From contig CM054177.1 in NCBI GenBank assembly GCA_028829895.1, forward strand, positions 29,215,564-29,279,563: a DNA stretch of 64,000 nucleotides, in the 5' to 3' direction. Of the stretch, positions 24,901 to 39,900 are shown piece after piece. Source of the stretch: Sinotaia quadrata (Eukaryota > Mollusca > Gastropoda > Architaenioglossa > Viviparidae). The notes beneath the pieces were generated by a model. It was not told where the DNA came from, searched no databases, and saw only the letters and a program-made list of their open reading frames with translations. Position numbers and translations under genes: made by a program. How positions within the stretch are numbered: position 1 is the first letter of the stretch; every line of letters begins with the position of its first letter.

Positions 24901-27900
24901 CTTTGAGCAGCATAAACTTGTTGAGCGGTTCGTACCACTGCATCAACACAATGGCAGTGGGAAGAGCACCACAAAGGTAACGATAGCCATTGTAGGGGTT
25001 CCGCCCTACGCAACACTTCTGGCAACCTCTTGTATCAGGCACTTTATTGGTTGGTTGTAGCCGCCTGAAAATATGAGATTAACTGGCTCAAACATTGTTG
25101 TTCTAATGTGAAAACATGAGATTAACTGGCTCAAAAACTGCCTGTTCTAATGTGAAAACATGAGATTAACTGGCTCAAACACTGCCTGTTCTAATGTGAA
25201 AACATGAGATTAACTGGCTCAAACATTGCTGTTCTAATGTGAAAACATGAGATTAACTGGCTCAAACACTGCCTGTTCTAATGTGAAAACATGAGATTAA
25301 CTGGCTCAAACACTGCCTGTTCTAATGTGAAAACATGAGATTAACTGGCTCAAACACTGCCTGTTCTATGTCGGTATTTAATACCTCTTTCAATGCTGTT
25401 TCAATAAAAGCAAAATACTGCCTGTTTTGCTGTCTATATTGAACAGCTCTTGTCAATGCTACGTTTCAATAAAAACAAAACAATGCCTATTCTAGTGTGT
25501 ATGTATTTAACAGCTCTTTCAATGATTCATTTCAATAAAAGCATAACACTGCTTGTTCTAATGTCCATATTGAACAGTTCTTTCAATGCTATAACATTTC
25601 AATAAAAACAAAACACTGCCTGTTCTAGAGTCTGTATATAACAGCTCTTTCAATGCTACAACATTTCAATAAAAACATAACATTGCCTGTTCTAGAGTCT
25701 GTATATAACAGTTCTTTCAATGCTACAACATTTCAATAAAAACATAACATTGCCTGTTCTAGAGTCTGTATATAACAGTTCTTTCAATGCTACAACATTT
25801 CAATAAAAGCATAACATTGCCATTGTAGTCATAAGATAAGATTATATTTGATGTGTTGCTCCTTTCCACACTTCTCTTTTACTCATTGCTATTTACATAT
25901 ATTTGTAATAAACCATGATCATTAGCAATTATTAGACAGTGTATTTCCACACTTCTCTTTTACTCATTGCTATATACATATATTCATAATAAACCACAAT
26001 TATTAGGAATTATTAGACATTGCATTAGAAGGTTAATTTGTCCACATCTCAGAAAGTATTGACTTTGTCTAAAAGCTGGACACAATCAAGCACATGATAA
26101 ACTAGATCAAAAACTAAATACATTCACAGTTCTATGGCTTGTTAAATGTACACTATATACTACTTGAACTTGCCTCCTTTTCCCCACAAATGTAACATGC
26201 CATGCCAAACTCCTCCCCTTGTCATGCATATGTACTAAAAGAACAGCTCAACAAAATGATATACCCAGTTCAACAGAAATCAATGTAATCTAAAGTCTAC
26301 ATCTCTGCCATCTATGGGCATTAAACTGCACTATATACCTACCTTGGAACAAGTTTTTCTGGAATTTTGTTTAGCTGTAAAGAGAGGCGACTTGTTTGTT
26401 TGCTATGCAGCATTGTTAAATCATGCCTATATAAAGATGGAGTCTTCCCTGAAAGCAGATAGATATATAAAAAACAACTGGAAGAAAATACAAATAAAAT
26501 AAATATAATTTAAAAACTACTAAATTATAAATTCTCCCTTTAGCAAAAAAGGTGTACTCAAGAAGTGGTTCTTCAATATAAAATTTATTGAGATTCACAC
26601 ATTTTTGTGAAAAAAAACCTAACCATTCTGCAATAAGAACTGAAGTAAATGCCTGAACATTTAAGGTATAATAGGAGTCAGTGTCTGAGCAAGTATTCAA
26701 TGAATATGTGCAACTAAAGTGTAAAAAAATATTAAAATATTGTAAAATCTCCAGTAAAATGCAAATATTTTCTTTGTAAAAGTCGAGATGTATATCATAC
26801 TTCAGTACAATTCTTGCAGCTTAATTCTGGCAGTTCTAAATCGGAAGTCAATTGTTTAGAATTTTCCATTACGATAAAATTAAAGTCCAGGCATGAGTAT
26901 GGTACAAAAAAAAAAAGGAAAAAAAGAATTTGCTGTAAAACTGGCAAACAGGGATTAAATGGAAACTATAAATATATAAAATATATTTATATTTAAGTGA
27001 TAAGGAAAAAAGCTAGGAAGTGTTAAGCAGGACACACCTGATAATGACATGAGAATGTCTTTTATGACATACACCCATACACATCTTCTTGCATGTAGCT
27101 GGAAAAAAAAAATCATACATTTCAAAGTTCTCACTCATGAATGTCATATTTCAACAGACACATCCACACTAAGTTATTAGTCAATCTCTGAATAAACAAG
27201 AAGCCACAGGCCTTCATCAATTCTTCACACAGCAATCATGGTCAATTTGAAGAATGCCTATGCTCCTACAGGAATTTCTTACCACATTCTCAATTTTCTT
27301 CAGTATGTATATTAAACTTAAGGAGCAAAGCTGTTATATTTTTGAATATATAAAACTTGTGTGGTTTGATGCTGATAGCAGTTTGCAATCTTAGATTGAA
27401 TTTGCATTGTGCTGACATTAAAAAATCAGTAATTTATTTATAGAATTTTCCTCCACTAAAGGACTTGTAAAATCTTAGCCTTGTGTAAATACTGCAAGCA
27501 GAACAGTATATCCAAAATTAAAGTTTAAACAGATAACCCAGCAAACAGGATAGATTTGGCTTGGCTGCCAGAGTCTGTAAGTTCTGAATATGCTAGATAC
27601 ATTTTTATGACTTCAAACATATACAAGCACAATGAAATGAAAATAAGTGACACAATAAAATGTAGCAGAATTATATCTCTTCTTCAATAATATAACACAC
27701 TTTCATAAAATTCAACAAAAATCAAATTTAAAAAATATTTCCACAATGGAGAAAAAGAAAGCTCACACTAAAAGTTTTATAATTCATCACCTATATACTC
27801 AAAACTTAAGAAATAAGAATGGTATTAATATATATTCAAAACTTTAGTTTTACTAATGTTGTCAATGAATTCTTGATAAGGGTAGATAACCAAAACGTTT

Positions 27901-30900
27901 ATGACACCTCAAATCCATACTGCATTTGTGTAAGAACAAAATTTCTACTGTTCATGCATACTAATACCACACATAAGGAAATCTTTTCCTTAATTCAAAG
28001 AAATAAACATAATGACAAATTAAGCAATGAACATCAAAGAAGCAAATGATTGCTCTTGGATTTGAACTTTTAAAGCCTCCTGCATGAATTCCCATGTCAA
28101 TTATGTGAAAGACTAAACTTTTAAAGCCTCCATGTCATAAAGGGATGATAACTGTCACCATTACAGTTCAACAAATACTTGAAGTTATAATAATGATGAT
28201 AATACTTTAGGCCCTGCACTATTTCTTGCTAAAATTTGTGGGAATGGACACACCAGGTTATAGAGAATCAAAAGACAATACATTAAATCTAATAAATTAT
28301 TGGCAAATTTGGATTTACCAATTCTAGGGATGCTTCATGTATTTCATTAAGATTCAGTGTGTACAGACCCTCGTTGGCAGCAATCAAAATATACTGATCT
28401 GCAATTTAAAAAAAATTAAAAAACTTAAGTACATGCAATACAAAATATAAACAGGTCTAGTAAAACACTAGCATGACAGAAGTAAAAGATTTCACAAGTA
28501 AAAGTGTCATACAGTTGTTCTTTCCATCATGCCCGATTTCCTGTTTATCTATACTGCAGACATGTTCTAAGCAAGCTGTTAGGAGGATCAGTTTGGAGAG
28601 AAAATCATGCAAGTCTGGCACCTACAGCAATGGGAGATGACAACTATCAAATGATTTATGAGAGAATGTACATAACAGAAGTCATGACGCACAGTAAAAT
28701 AAAAAGAAAACAAACGTATATAAACTCTCTCTGTCTCTATGTCCCAAGTTATTTTTTTCTCTCTCTTTTCCTGCCTTCAGCTTTGTCATTTTCTTACCTC
28801 TCCTATCTTTTTTACTGTCCTGCTCTCTGCTTTTCTCTTTTACTCTCTCTCCTCCCCATGCATCATTTTCTAACTCATTTCTGCATTTTGAAAAAAACAA
28901 TGTGATTGCTTCTTAGTTTGTAAAAGTTTATCATGGTTGTGCAATGAAATTATGTCAGACATTTCTTCTACATTCCTTCTGTTGCTGGTAATAATGCTTG
29001 GGATCAAAACTGGCACGGTAAACCAAAGTAAATAATTGTTAGGGCTGTCAACATATAATTTTTTTCTTTTAACCTAACTCACAAACAAACATCAAACAAA
29101 AAAAAAACAATACTTGAAAAAAGGAATTAATAGTATGACTCTTCGAAAATAAAAGCATAAAGGACAGTAAAGTGTCATTAATGTAAAATGGAGAAGGATT
29201 CATACTAATTAGAAAATTAGTTTTACCACATAAAGAGAAATATTCAAACCAGCTTAGATATGACCTACCTCGAGATTCCGGATGAACCCAGCTAGCTGTT
29301 CCATTGATATGCAGAGGACAGCCATTGAATACCTTGGAGAAGCATGCTCCCATCTAAAGAGCAACAGGTCAACGAAGACAACATCATGAAACAAACACAA
29401 AACTCTGAGTTAAGACCACAGAAAACAAGACTTTCAAACAGCAATAAGACAGACTGTCAGCTTTAGTATTAAAGTTAGTGGAAGATTCTAGAAATTTCTC
29501 ACAACTAATACTGGTCAAACAAACATTTTGTCACAGTAGTATACTACAGCTCTTCAAATTCTGCTGGTCAAACAAAATATTTTATCACAGCAGTACACTA
29601 CAGCTCTCCAAATTCTACTGGTCAAACAAAATATTTTATCACAGCAGTCCACTACAGCTCTCCAAATTCTACTGGTCAAATGAAACAATTCATTAATGTG
29701 ACATGTACTCCTTTAACTATCAAAAATATGTGCAAACACTGCAAAATATTCAAATTTATTTAAATAATGAAAGTTTAATAAAATTATCAGTAAAATAAAG
29801 AAAAGAAATAAAAATATTCTTTCCTGACAAAGAAAACTATGAAACTCACATGAACTTTAGGAGTTGGTGGCAGACCATTGCTGATAGGTCGAGGCACTAA
29901 CTGCATAAAGAAAAAATGTATAGATGTATACACTCTGTACTATGAAAAGTTTTTGACAGTTCAGATTAAATAAACTTACTACTTTAAAATAATCTCATAC
30001 ATTTTCCAGAACCTCAAACCATGGACATCACATTCAAAGACAAAAGGAAAAAGATTTGTTGTTTTTTCAATACAACAGTTCACAGACTTTTACAATACTG
30101 ACAACTGCTGTAGCCTTGAACACGTTTTACATCACTTTATTCAATACAATTTGTTCTACCATGTCAGTGTGGTTTCAAAGAGATATTACAATATGTATAA
30201 AATAGTGCAATATTTTCTTTATTATAAACAAAAAAGACAAGGAGTTAAACAATTTGTTAATTAAAACATATTACTCATTTAGCTGAAAAAGAAGTTTGCA
30301 GCTCTAAGAAAATCACTGACACTGTCTGCGGCAGTCATTCAAATGATAACTACAATCCTATTTGTTAAACAATTTATGTTGTTCACACCATATATCTGAT
30401 CAAGCATCACTTATCTACTGTAATAAATCTATTTATGCTCTGCAATAGTCACATAATCTGCGAAAATAGTTCCATTATATCCTGTGAATCTGTCACATGA
30501 TCTACTGTGGTAAATCTAATTATATTTTGCGAATCTGTCACATTATCCACAGTAATAAATCTTATTATATTTTGTGAATCTGTTAAAAGATCTACCATAA
30601 TAAATTTATTTATGTCCTGCACATTATTTAGTAAAAGCCACATGATCCATTGTAATACTTCACATCAATCAACAGCAGTCATATAATCTAGTGTAATAAA
30701 CATATTTCCATCATTTAGCAAAAGAAAATCACAATCTATTGTAATAAACACATTCACATTATCCAGCAAGAAAGTTACATGATCTATTGTAATAAACATA
30801 TTTACAGCATTCAACAACAGTCACACTATTTTCTGTCATAAATGTATTTACACCAATCAACAACAGTCACACTATTTTCTGTCATAAATATATTTACACC

Positions 30901-33900
30901 AATCAGCAACAGTCACACTCTTTTCTGCCATAAACATATTTCTAGCATTCACATCATCCAGTAACAGAGAGCCATCCATTCAGTCCATTACTTTTATTTA
31001 AATCTCTGAGTTACTGATCTACTATAATAAATCTATTTATAACCTATATATTCATTTGATTTCAGTTGAAATAAATACATATTTGGTCTTTGACTACATA
31101 CACTTTCATTTTCTTTGCTTTTTGGTGTTCTTGTTCTGGGTGGAATAGATGGTGGTATTGCCACGTCTAAATCAAGAACTGGAACACTGCCATTTTCCCC
31201 TAAATGCAACAAGTCTCCATTTGCATGTGAACCTGGTGGTTTCTGCTTAGGAGGTAACTGTGGAGGTTCATCTTCAGTTCCCTCTTCAGTTTCTTTTACC
31301 CAAGTAGAATCATCTCTGCTGGTGCCTGGTATGTGGAATATTTCTGATGAGGGTTTAGAGGTTGGGGTCAAGGTAAGCATGCGGTCTATAAGACTATCCA
31401 GGTCAGGACCATCATCATCAAACATGGCATCGGCTATCCTTGCTGCTGTTTCTCTGTCCAGTGGACGATTCTGAGAGGGTGATTTGTGTGGCTGTACAAA
31501 ATAAACAATAATGTATTAATGTAATGTCATTCACCATCTTGCTGTTTGTGTGGCTGTGCAAAATAAACAATAATGTATTAACATAATGTCATTCACCATC
31601 TTGCTGTTTGTGTGGCTGTGCAAAATAAAATACTAACATGGTATCATTCACCAACTTTATGAATAAAAAACAACAAAATGCAGTTTAATATTAATGCAAT
31701 GTATAAACTTCATTAAAAGAATACAAAAACAAATATGAACATTATTTTTCTATATTGCAACAGAAGAGTTACAGTGGAAAGTAACTATATATATATATCT
31801 CACAATCTTCTTTCTCTTGACAATGGTTTCAAATTTTTCACTTTTAGTAGTCTAGTTTCCAATGAAAATAAATTTCTAGCAATGTATCCAAATTCTGCAT
31901 CAGTAAATGTTTGCTGATCATTATATAACAAGTTTATTATTTTAATTATATTAAAATTAATGAATCACTCTCTCTCTTTCTCACAAATAAAGTATTCTTG
32001 TTATAAATGTCGGTAAAATGATAATAACCCCATACCCCCAACTATACTTGGAAAAGCCATAACTTTATTAGTGTTTATCATAACATAATAACTTTGGCTT
32101 ATTGTAGAGACATATTGACAGTAAAAAATACAAAATATCATGATAAATTTAAAGGGTTAGATGGTTAGAATTACATAGGGTGGCTCAAAATGAGCTTTAT
32201 ATGAACAATTAGAGTCGCCCTGCATAAACAAATCTATCCTATACATGAAAAATACACTCTACTTATAATTATATGGTAGATATACCATGATGATTTTAAT
32301 CAATTTCAAACACATCCCAGTTAGTAGTACAAAACAAGTATATTTTGATAGTTGTATGATATACTAATGGTTAATTTTTTCTTCTTAGCAATATAAATTC
32401 TTTTGGAAATTATAAAACCAAAAACCCGTTTGTGTCAAGTAGTAATTGAGCTTATAATCTAATCTGAAATATCATGAAAGCTGTGAAATAATAATCCAAA
32501 TGAGTACAATAACACACTTATGCAAACAATGTTCTGTCTAGTGCAATTTATCAACTTCTAATATAAATACTGACAGATCAATATTCTAATTGTTATCCTT
32601 AGTTACAGTCTCTTTATGTGATAAATACTAAGGAATGATTCATTATTCCACTCAAGCTAGGTATTATCTTCTTATGAGATAAATATTACGGAATGATCCA
32701 TCATTGAATCAACCCTACTACATACTATCTTTTATAAGATAAATATTATGGAATGATCCATTATTCCAATCAACCCCACTACCTACTATCTGTTATAAGA
32801 TAAATATTACTGAATGATCCATTATTCCAATCAACCCCACTACCTACTATCATTTATAAGATAAATACTAAGGAATGATCCATTATTCCAATCAAACCCC
32901 CTAGGTACTATATTTTATAAGATAAATACTAAGGAATGGTCCATTCTTTCAATCAAACCCACTCTTATGAGATAAATACTAAGGAATGATCCAAAATTTC
33001 ACTTCAGCCTAGGTACCATATCATCTTATAAGATAAATGCTGAGGAATGATCCAAAATTTCAATTTTGTTATGCCTAATACAATATAAACTTCTTAGGAG
33101 ATAAATACTGAGAAATGGTATAAAATTCCACTAGTTAAGCATACTAAAATACATTCGTTTGAAACGATAAATTGAAATGAATGATCCAATATTCCATTTC
33201 CTAGTAAAATACAGTCTTCTTATGAGATAAATACCAAAGAATGATCCAATACTCCACTTAAGCCTAGTAAATACAGTCTTCTCATGAGATAAATACCAAT
33301 GTAGTGGAATCCTGTTCATTTGGTCTTTAAAATATTTTTGGTTAGTCTATCATTAAGCTGTTGAATTACAGGTGATGTCTTTAAGCACAATCAGTTCCAG
33401 ACAGAAAAGATGCAGCCAAAATAATGACTGACTGTCAGCAAGTCAAACAATACAAAATGTTTCACAAATCCCAAGCTGTTTTGTGATCTAAAAGGAGTTC
33501 CAAAGTGCCACTGTGCTGTATATATTACAAAAATATTATTTCATTTATTTCTTTGAATAAAATATTATTTTAATATTTTATTTTAAATATTACTTTTAGA
33601 GCAAAATATTATTTCTTTTAGAGCAAAATATTACTTTAAAAAGTAAAATATAATTTCAAATATAAGAGCAAGGATATTTCAGCCAATTTCTGATTACTGT
33701 GCAAATTTTCAATTCTGTTATTCTTACAAATGAAATGTTTAAAAATGTATTTAAAAAATCCTCACCCTAGGAGGTGTGGGGGGTGGATGTGCCTGAATAG
33801 TTGTTCTGTCAGCAAACACATGGAAAAGAAACAGAATAAAATGAGTATTAATCTAATCAATATAGCCCACTACTAATAAAGAATGTTACATTCATATTCA

Positions 33901-36900
33901 ATTTCTGCAGCACCATTTGTAAACATGTGCAATTTTATTTCTTGTCATAGTTCATAACACTTATAACATTTATAATGGTGTAGATATAAAACAGTCAAAT
34001 ATTACAAGAACAGAAATTACATTACAGAAATCAAACCTTGTTTAATTTTACAAAATGTTTTTTCTCTTAGCAACATTTACTATAATAATGTTTGAATTGA
34101 AACTTACAGGACACAAACCTCAGTAATAAAATACCACAGATTTTATCTATATAATTATAAAACTAAACATTTCATCTAAATAATTTCAGCTAAGATAAAG
34201 GTCTAAAATAGAATTCAATATCAGCAAATATTAAGGTCAAAAACAGAATTTAATATCAGCAAAGATTAAGGTAAAAAATAGAATTTCTATCACAAAAGGT
34301 AACTATGCAGAACCTGCTTAATTTAGCAATCTTTTAAAGATACACATTTTACACATTGGAAATGCAATGCATAATACTTTTTGTTTATTCTCCATTTAAT
34401 TTTATGGGAATATCATATTCAATATGACAACAAACATGATATTCCCTTTTAGAAAACTATTACATTAAATATTAGTACATGTATATACATTTACAAGAAA
34501 ATAATTAAAAATAACATAATTGAGATATTCCAGCATACATATTTCTTAATACAGTGCTTTTAGGGCAGCAAAAATTCCAGAAGAAAAATCTTATTGGCAA
34601 AGAATGTAGCTACATATAAAAGCAATGTTAACAACTGCAAATAAGAAAAAGAAGAAATTAATCGAGTACTTTAGTGAGCACAAAGCAAGCTAGCTGAACA
34701 AAGGATTAAGATAGGCTGTGAAAAGGAAGGAGTTAATTTTTAAGAGTATATTTACAGAGTATACTTTTATTATATGATACACTTCACAAAACACACAAAC
34801 ATGCACAATAAAATGAACACACAAGCACATACTGATATCAACACAAGGCAAAAAGGTACAACTGCATTTTCATTCTTGGCAGAATTATATCTATCTATAA
34901 TTACTACCTGTATCTATGGTGATACAAGTGTTACATTTTCCAGCCTATTAGTGCCCAATGTCATGCATATGTTTGGCAGAATGAAATCTATCTAACATTT
35001 ACTTTCTCGTTTCTATGGTGAAACAAGTGTTGCATTTTCCAGCCTATTAGTGCCCAATGTCATGTGTTAATTTAGCACATGATGTTAACCACAGTTAACC
35101 TGCTCCATTGCCTCTGTCCCTGAGTAACCCATTCTGAGCTGGACCAGATCCCATTAATACAGATATTCTTTAGGGTCTTAGTTTTGTAGCTAGATATACT
35201 CTATCACTAATGGAGTGAGCTGTGTTTTAAAGATAAAAGGCATTTTAGTAATCAAGTAACAAAATAATACCACCAAAAAATTCCTTTCTGAGGTGTTTGG
35301 AAAACAATAACAAATGACTCATTATGACAAATTAAAAAATTTAAATGATATTAACAAAACTGAAAAGTAAATCATTAACAAAAATGCCAGATAATGTTTG
35401 TGTGTGTTAGAGTGGTGATGAAGTATTGACAGTGAGAGAAAGCATTGCTACTAAAATGTTAGAAAAGCAAATTTCTAAAAATCCCTTTAAATCATTAATA
35501 GGAAAACTGCAACACAAATCTAAAACATTAAAACTCACTCATGCATCACTGAAGAAAAGTTAAATGCAGAACAAAATAGCTACAAAAAGAAAGAAAACCA
35601 TTAACTTGAATAAATATAATTATATAAATAAAATTACAAATGGTAAAATAACTAGTTTTAAAATATAAGAAAGAAGCAAATTAGCAGACACTATGTATCA
35701 GTTACAACATCAGGGAGGAAGGAAAAAAGAAAAAAGCTCCTGCCTAAAAATGAAAATAATGAAGAATTTTTTAAAAAGTAAATCCCAATTTAGAAATGAA
35801 AAGGTGAATATGGACAAATAAAAAATGCCACAAGAAAAAGATGCTTACTCCTTGGATTCGTCATCATTTAATCCTAATCTACCTCTATGACCCCTGGAAC
35901 ACAGAAGAGAGGAAAGCACAAGGAAAATCAAGACCAAGACCTACACCAAAACTTAACAGTCACTAGAATAAATTCATTTCTGCTGTTTGCAGACTACAGC
36001 ATGAATAAGACTGTGAGTAGAATACTAACCCCCCCAAAAGCACTTAGGAGTAGCACATCCTTGTGAAAGCATTAGTAGTTAACAGTAACGGCAGCAATAT
36101 TTTGACCTTTGTGCACTGTATTTCACTCATTAATGATAACAACATTTTGGCCTTTACGTACTGTATTTCACTCACATTTATTAATGATAACAATATTTTG
36201 GCCTTTTTTTTGTAAATGTTTTTTTTTTTTTTTTGTAGCTGTTCAATGTAGGAATGCTTTAGTTACTGATGACTGCATTTCACTTGTAGTCTTTAAATGT
36301 ATCAATGCTATACTTTTCTGACACCAGCTGATAAATAAAATTAATGAGCAAATGCAAAAGTTTATTTCTTTTACTCATATCTCAAAGCTTTATTAACTAT
36401 TAATGAATGAGAGACTTGAGATAAGACAATGATACAAAATTTAAAATCTAACTGCCTTTGCTGCTGTCTGTAGGAACAGTCTTGTAAACTGTTAGTGACT
36501 GATTTATCTTAATATATTTAGGAGTTAGATAGGGGCCAAGCGTATTCTGAAACTAATAATTTCTATTCATATGAAGTTAAGCTTCTATAAGTAGTCCATG
36601 GGTTTGTTAAAGGTTAATGAAAGAGTTTTGTAAATAGCCCATCTGAGCAGATAACTAAGTGATCTTGTTCTGTGAAAGTCTTCCATTTGAATGGTAATAT
36701 TAAGTGACATAATTATCGACACTGATCTGAAGATAATATAATCATTTGGATAGAGCCACTTCTGATAATTATGCAAAATGATCAATTTGAAGATAGCTTT
36801 TGACCAGGAAGAATACCAACCATCTGTTTTGTCACTGTTCTTTTTCTTACCAAACATTTCTAAATTTATTAATATGTGAATTTTCTCCTTTCTTGGTTTT

Positions 36901-39900
36901 TTGTTTTGGTAAAAAACAGTCATTTATTATATACTATATTTGTAGCTGGATTTGTTTTGTTTGCATTAGAGTATCTTCAGTTTTCTTACTGTCAATTTTA
37001 TTTTATTTTCTTACTGTCAGTTATAATATCTTTAGTTTTCTTACTGTCAGTTATAATATCTTTAGTTTTCTTACTGTCAATTATAGTATCTTTAGTTTTC
37101 TTAATGTCAATTATAGTATCTTTAGTTTTCTAAATGTCAATTATAGTATCTTTAGTTTTCTAAATGTCAATTATAGTATCTTTAGTTTTCTTAATGTCAA
37201 TTATAGTATCTTTAGTTTTCTAAATGTCAATTATAGTATCTTTAGTTTTCTAAATGTCAATTAGTTTTATAATAGTATCTTTAGTTTTCATAATGTCAAT
37301 TATAGTATCTTTAGTTTTCTTAATGTCAATTATAGTATCTTTAGTTTTCTAAATGTCAATTATAGTATCTTTAGTTTTCTAAATGTCAATTATAGTATCT
37401 TTAGTTTTCATAATGTCAATTATAGTATCTTTAGTTTTCTTAATGCCAATTAGTTGTAAAATAGTATCTTTAGTTTTCTTAATGTCAGTTATAGTATCTT
37501 TAATTTTCTTAATGTCAATTATAGTATCTTTAGTTTTCTTAATGCCAATTAGTTGTATAATAGTATCTTTAGTTTTTTTAATGTCAATTATAGTATCTTT
37601 AGTTTTCTTAATGCCAATTAGTTGTAAAATAGTATCTTTAGTTTTCATAATGTCAATTAGTTGTAGAATAGTATCTTTAGTTTTCATAATGTCAATTAGT
37701 TTTATAATAGTATCTTTAGTTTTCATAATGTCAATTATAGTATCTTTAGTTTTCTAAATGTCAATTATAGTATCTTTAGTTTTCTAAATGTCAATTATAG
37801 TATCTTTAGTTTTCTAAATGTCAATTATAGTATCTTTAGTTTTCATAATGTCAATTAGTTTTATAATAGTATCTTTAGTTTTCATAATGTCAATTATAGT
37901 ATCTTTAGTTTTCTAAATGTCAATTATAGTATCTTTAGTTTTCTAAATGTCAATTATAGTATCTTTAGTTTTCATAATGTCAATTATTTGTAGAATAGTA
38001 TCTTTAGTTTTAATAATGTCAATTAGTTATAGTATCTTTAAGTTTTTTTTTATATTCAATTAGTTGCTTCAAAACCCTGTGCACATCATATATAATTATT
38101 GTAAAGTATTTGGGTTTTTTATAAGATTAAGTCTTTTATAAGATTAAGCCTCAATGTCTATTATTACTATTAGTAGTATTTAAATAAAATTTATTTATGT
38201 TGTAAAGATATGTAGTGACAATGAAAGGAAACATGTTGATAGCACTAAGAACAAGAAAGATGCAAGCAGGTGAAGTGAATAAATCTGGACTGAAAACTAA
38301 AGATACTATAATTGACAAATTTGTGCTTCTCTTGTGAACAGGCACATATAGCAGTCAAAGGCCTGTAATTCAGGGGAAAAAATAGAGGGTGCATTGGCAA
38401 AAGATAAGGTAACAGCCTGACATTTCTTTTCTCCAGAATCCATCACTTGTGGATGGAATGCTTCTTAGCAATTTTGTCTGGAAAGTGAAAAAAAGAAGGA
38501 AACTATTTTTGTATAGAATTTCAGCATGTACAGGATGGTAATGCCCAGTTTATCATAACAACTACCCACTAAATTCAGAGCCAAGACAGGGTGTGTTAAT
38601 TTTTCATAATCAGACAGACTTGAATTTAAGTTGCAAAGACTATTGCTCCAATTCAATGTCACACCTTTTTTCTTGCTCAAGAAAATAACAAAGATCCAAA
38701 ACAAAAATCAAACCATCAATTGTTTTAAATTTTAATTAGCATTTTGTGTAGAGCACTTTGTTTAGGTTATGTGACATGAATACTGAGGTGATGATGATCT
38801 TGTTTCATTATGAAGATCACAGTCAGTTTTCACCTGGCTAACTTGTAATACTGTTGAGTGGAGCAATCACAGGTTTCCTTATCAACATTCCATACATTCC
38901 AAACAATGCAAATGTAAGCACTAAAGTTATAGTAGGTAATCAAGACTAATCTTGCATTTTTTCAGGGTCTTCATGCATGCACGCACGCATCGCACACACA
39001 CACAAGCATCTAGAATCCAATCAAGCCAAACTTTAGAACACAAGGGAATACTGTGCTTCAATTTAAAAAGGCATATCACTGTAAAAGTACAATTATATTA
39101 ACTGTAATGTCTTAAGATGTTGCTACTACTATTTCAATAATTGTTAATTTAAAACTATTCCAATATGCTGAACTATACACCATCACTTGTTCATTAAAAA
39201 AAAAAAAATCCACAACAGTTTACCTTGTTCAAAATCATTTAAATATTCATATTGCTATTTGTCAATTCAAAACTATATCAAATGATGTGATATGCATTAC
39301 CAATTGCTTGTAACAAGTGACTATCATAACTGATGTTTATTTATTCCATCTACTGTAGATATGCTCTAACAGTCAAAGTCTAGCCAACCAAAAAATTCTC
39401 TAGTTCTCAAACAGCTTAGAACTAATCCATGGTTAAAATATTTTGAGATTTTAACTTGCTTTTCACATTTTTCTCTTTTAAAAAAAGAAGAAAAAAACAT
39501 TCCTCAAGTCAAAATATCCTTTTATTTGTTTTGTTATTATTTATTTATTTTTTTATTTATTAGTTTTTGGGGGGGTTAGGGTTATTAGTTTCAAAATACA
39601 TTGAAAAATATTACCTAGTTAGGAATTATGTATGGTAAAAGATACTGTGAAGAGATGAACTAAATAAACCAAAATCAGCAAAATCAGAGACTGAATGTTT
39701 ATCTTGCTTTGTGAGGTATGGACAGAAGGGAAATCTGGAAAGGATAACTATTATGAGAATTCAATACACTTTGTAAGACTGTGCATCAGCTCTTTAGCAC
39801 TCTTAATGTTTATCTTGCTTTGTATGGACAGAAGGGAGATCTAGAAAGGATAACTATTATGAGAATTAAATACACTTTGTAAGACTGTGCATCAGCTCTT

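Noticed and set aside
24765..24901. Continuation of the open frame beyond KFMLLK at exon 13
   Set aside because: The donor gtgcgt and in-phase junction with exon 14 make it intronic.
26343..26374. A shorter exon 12 starting at the internal tttacag
   Set aside because: It would lose the conserved SLYRHDL stretch and break the phase with exon 11.
28504..28905. 133-codon plus-strand frame as a gene
   Set aside because: It is driven by a CT-rich low-complexity stretch, lies within a MAP4K intron and shows no domain.
31033..31101. Continuation of the open frame past KENES at exon 7
   Set aside because: A consensus donor gtatgt follows KENES and the phase joins exon 8 exactly; the residues beyond are intron read-through.
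36800..37757. Open frames with [14 protein letters not shown] repeats
   Set aside because: By-product of the 30-bp tandem repeat, open on both strands.
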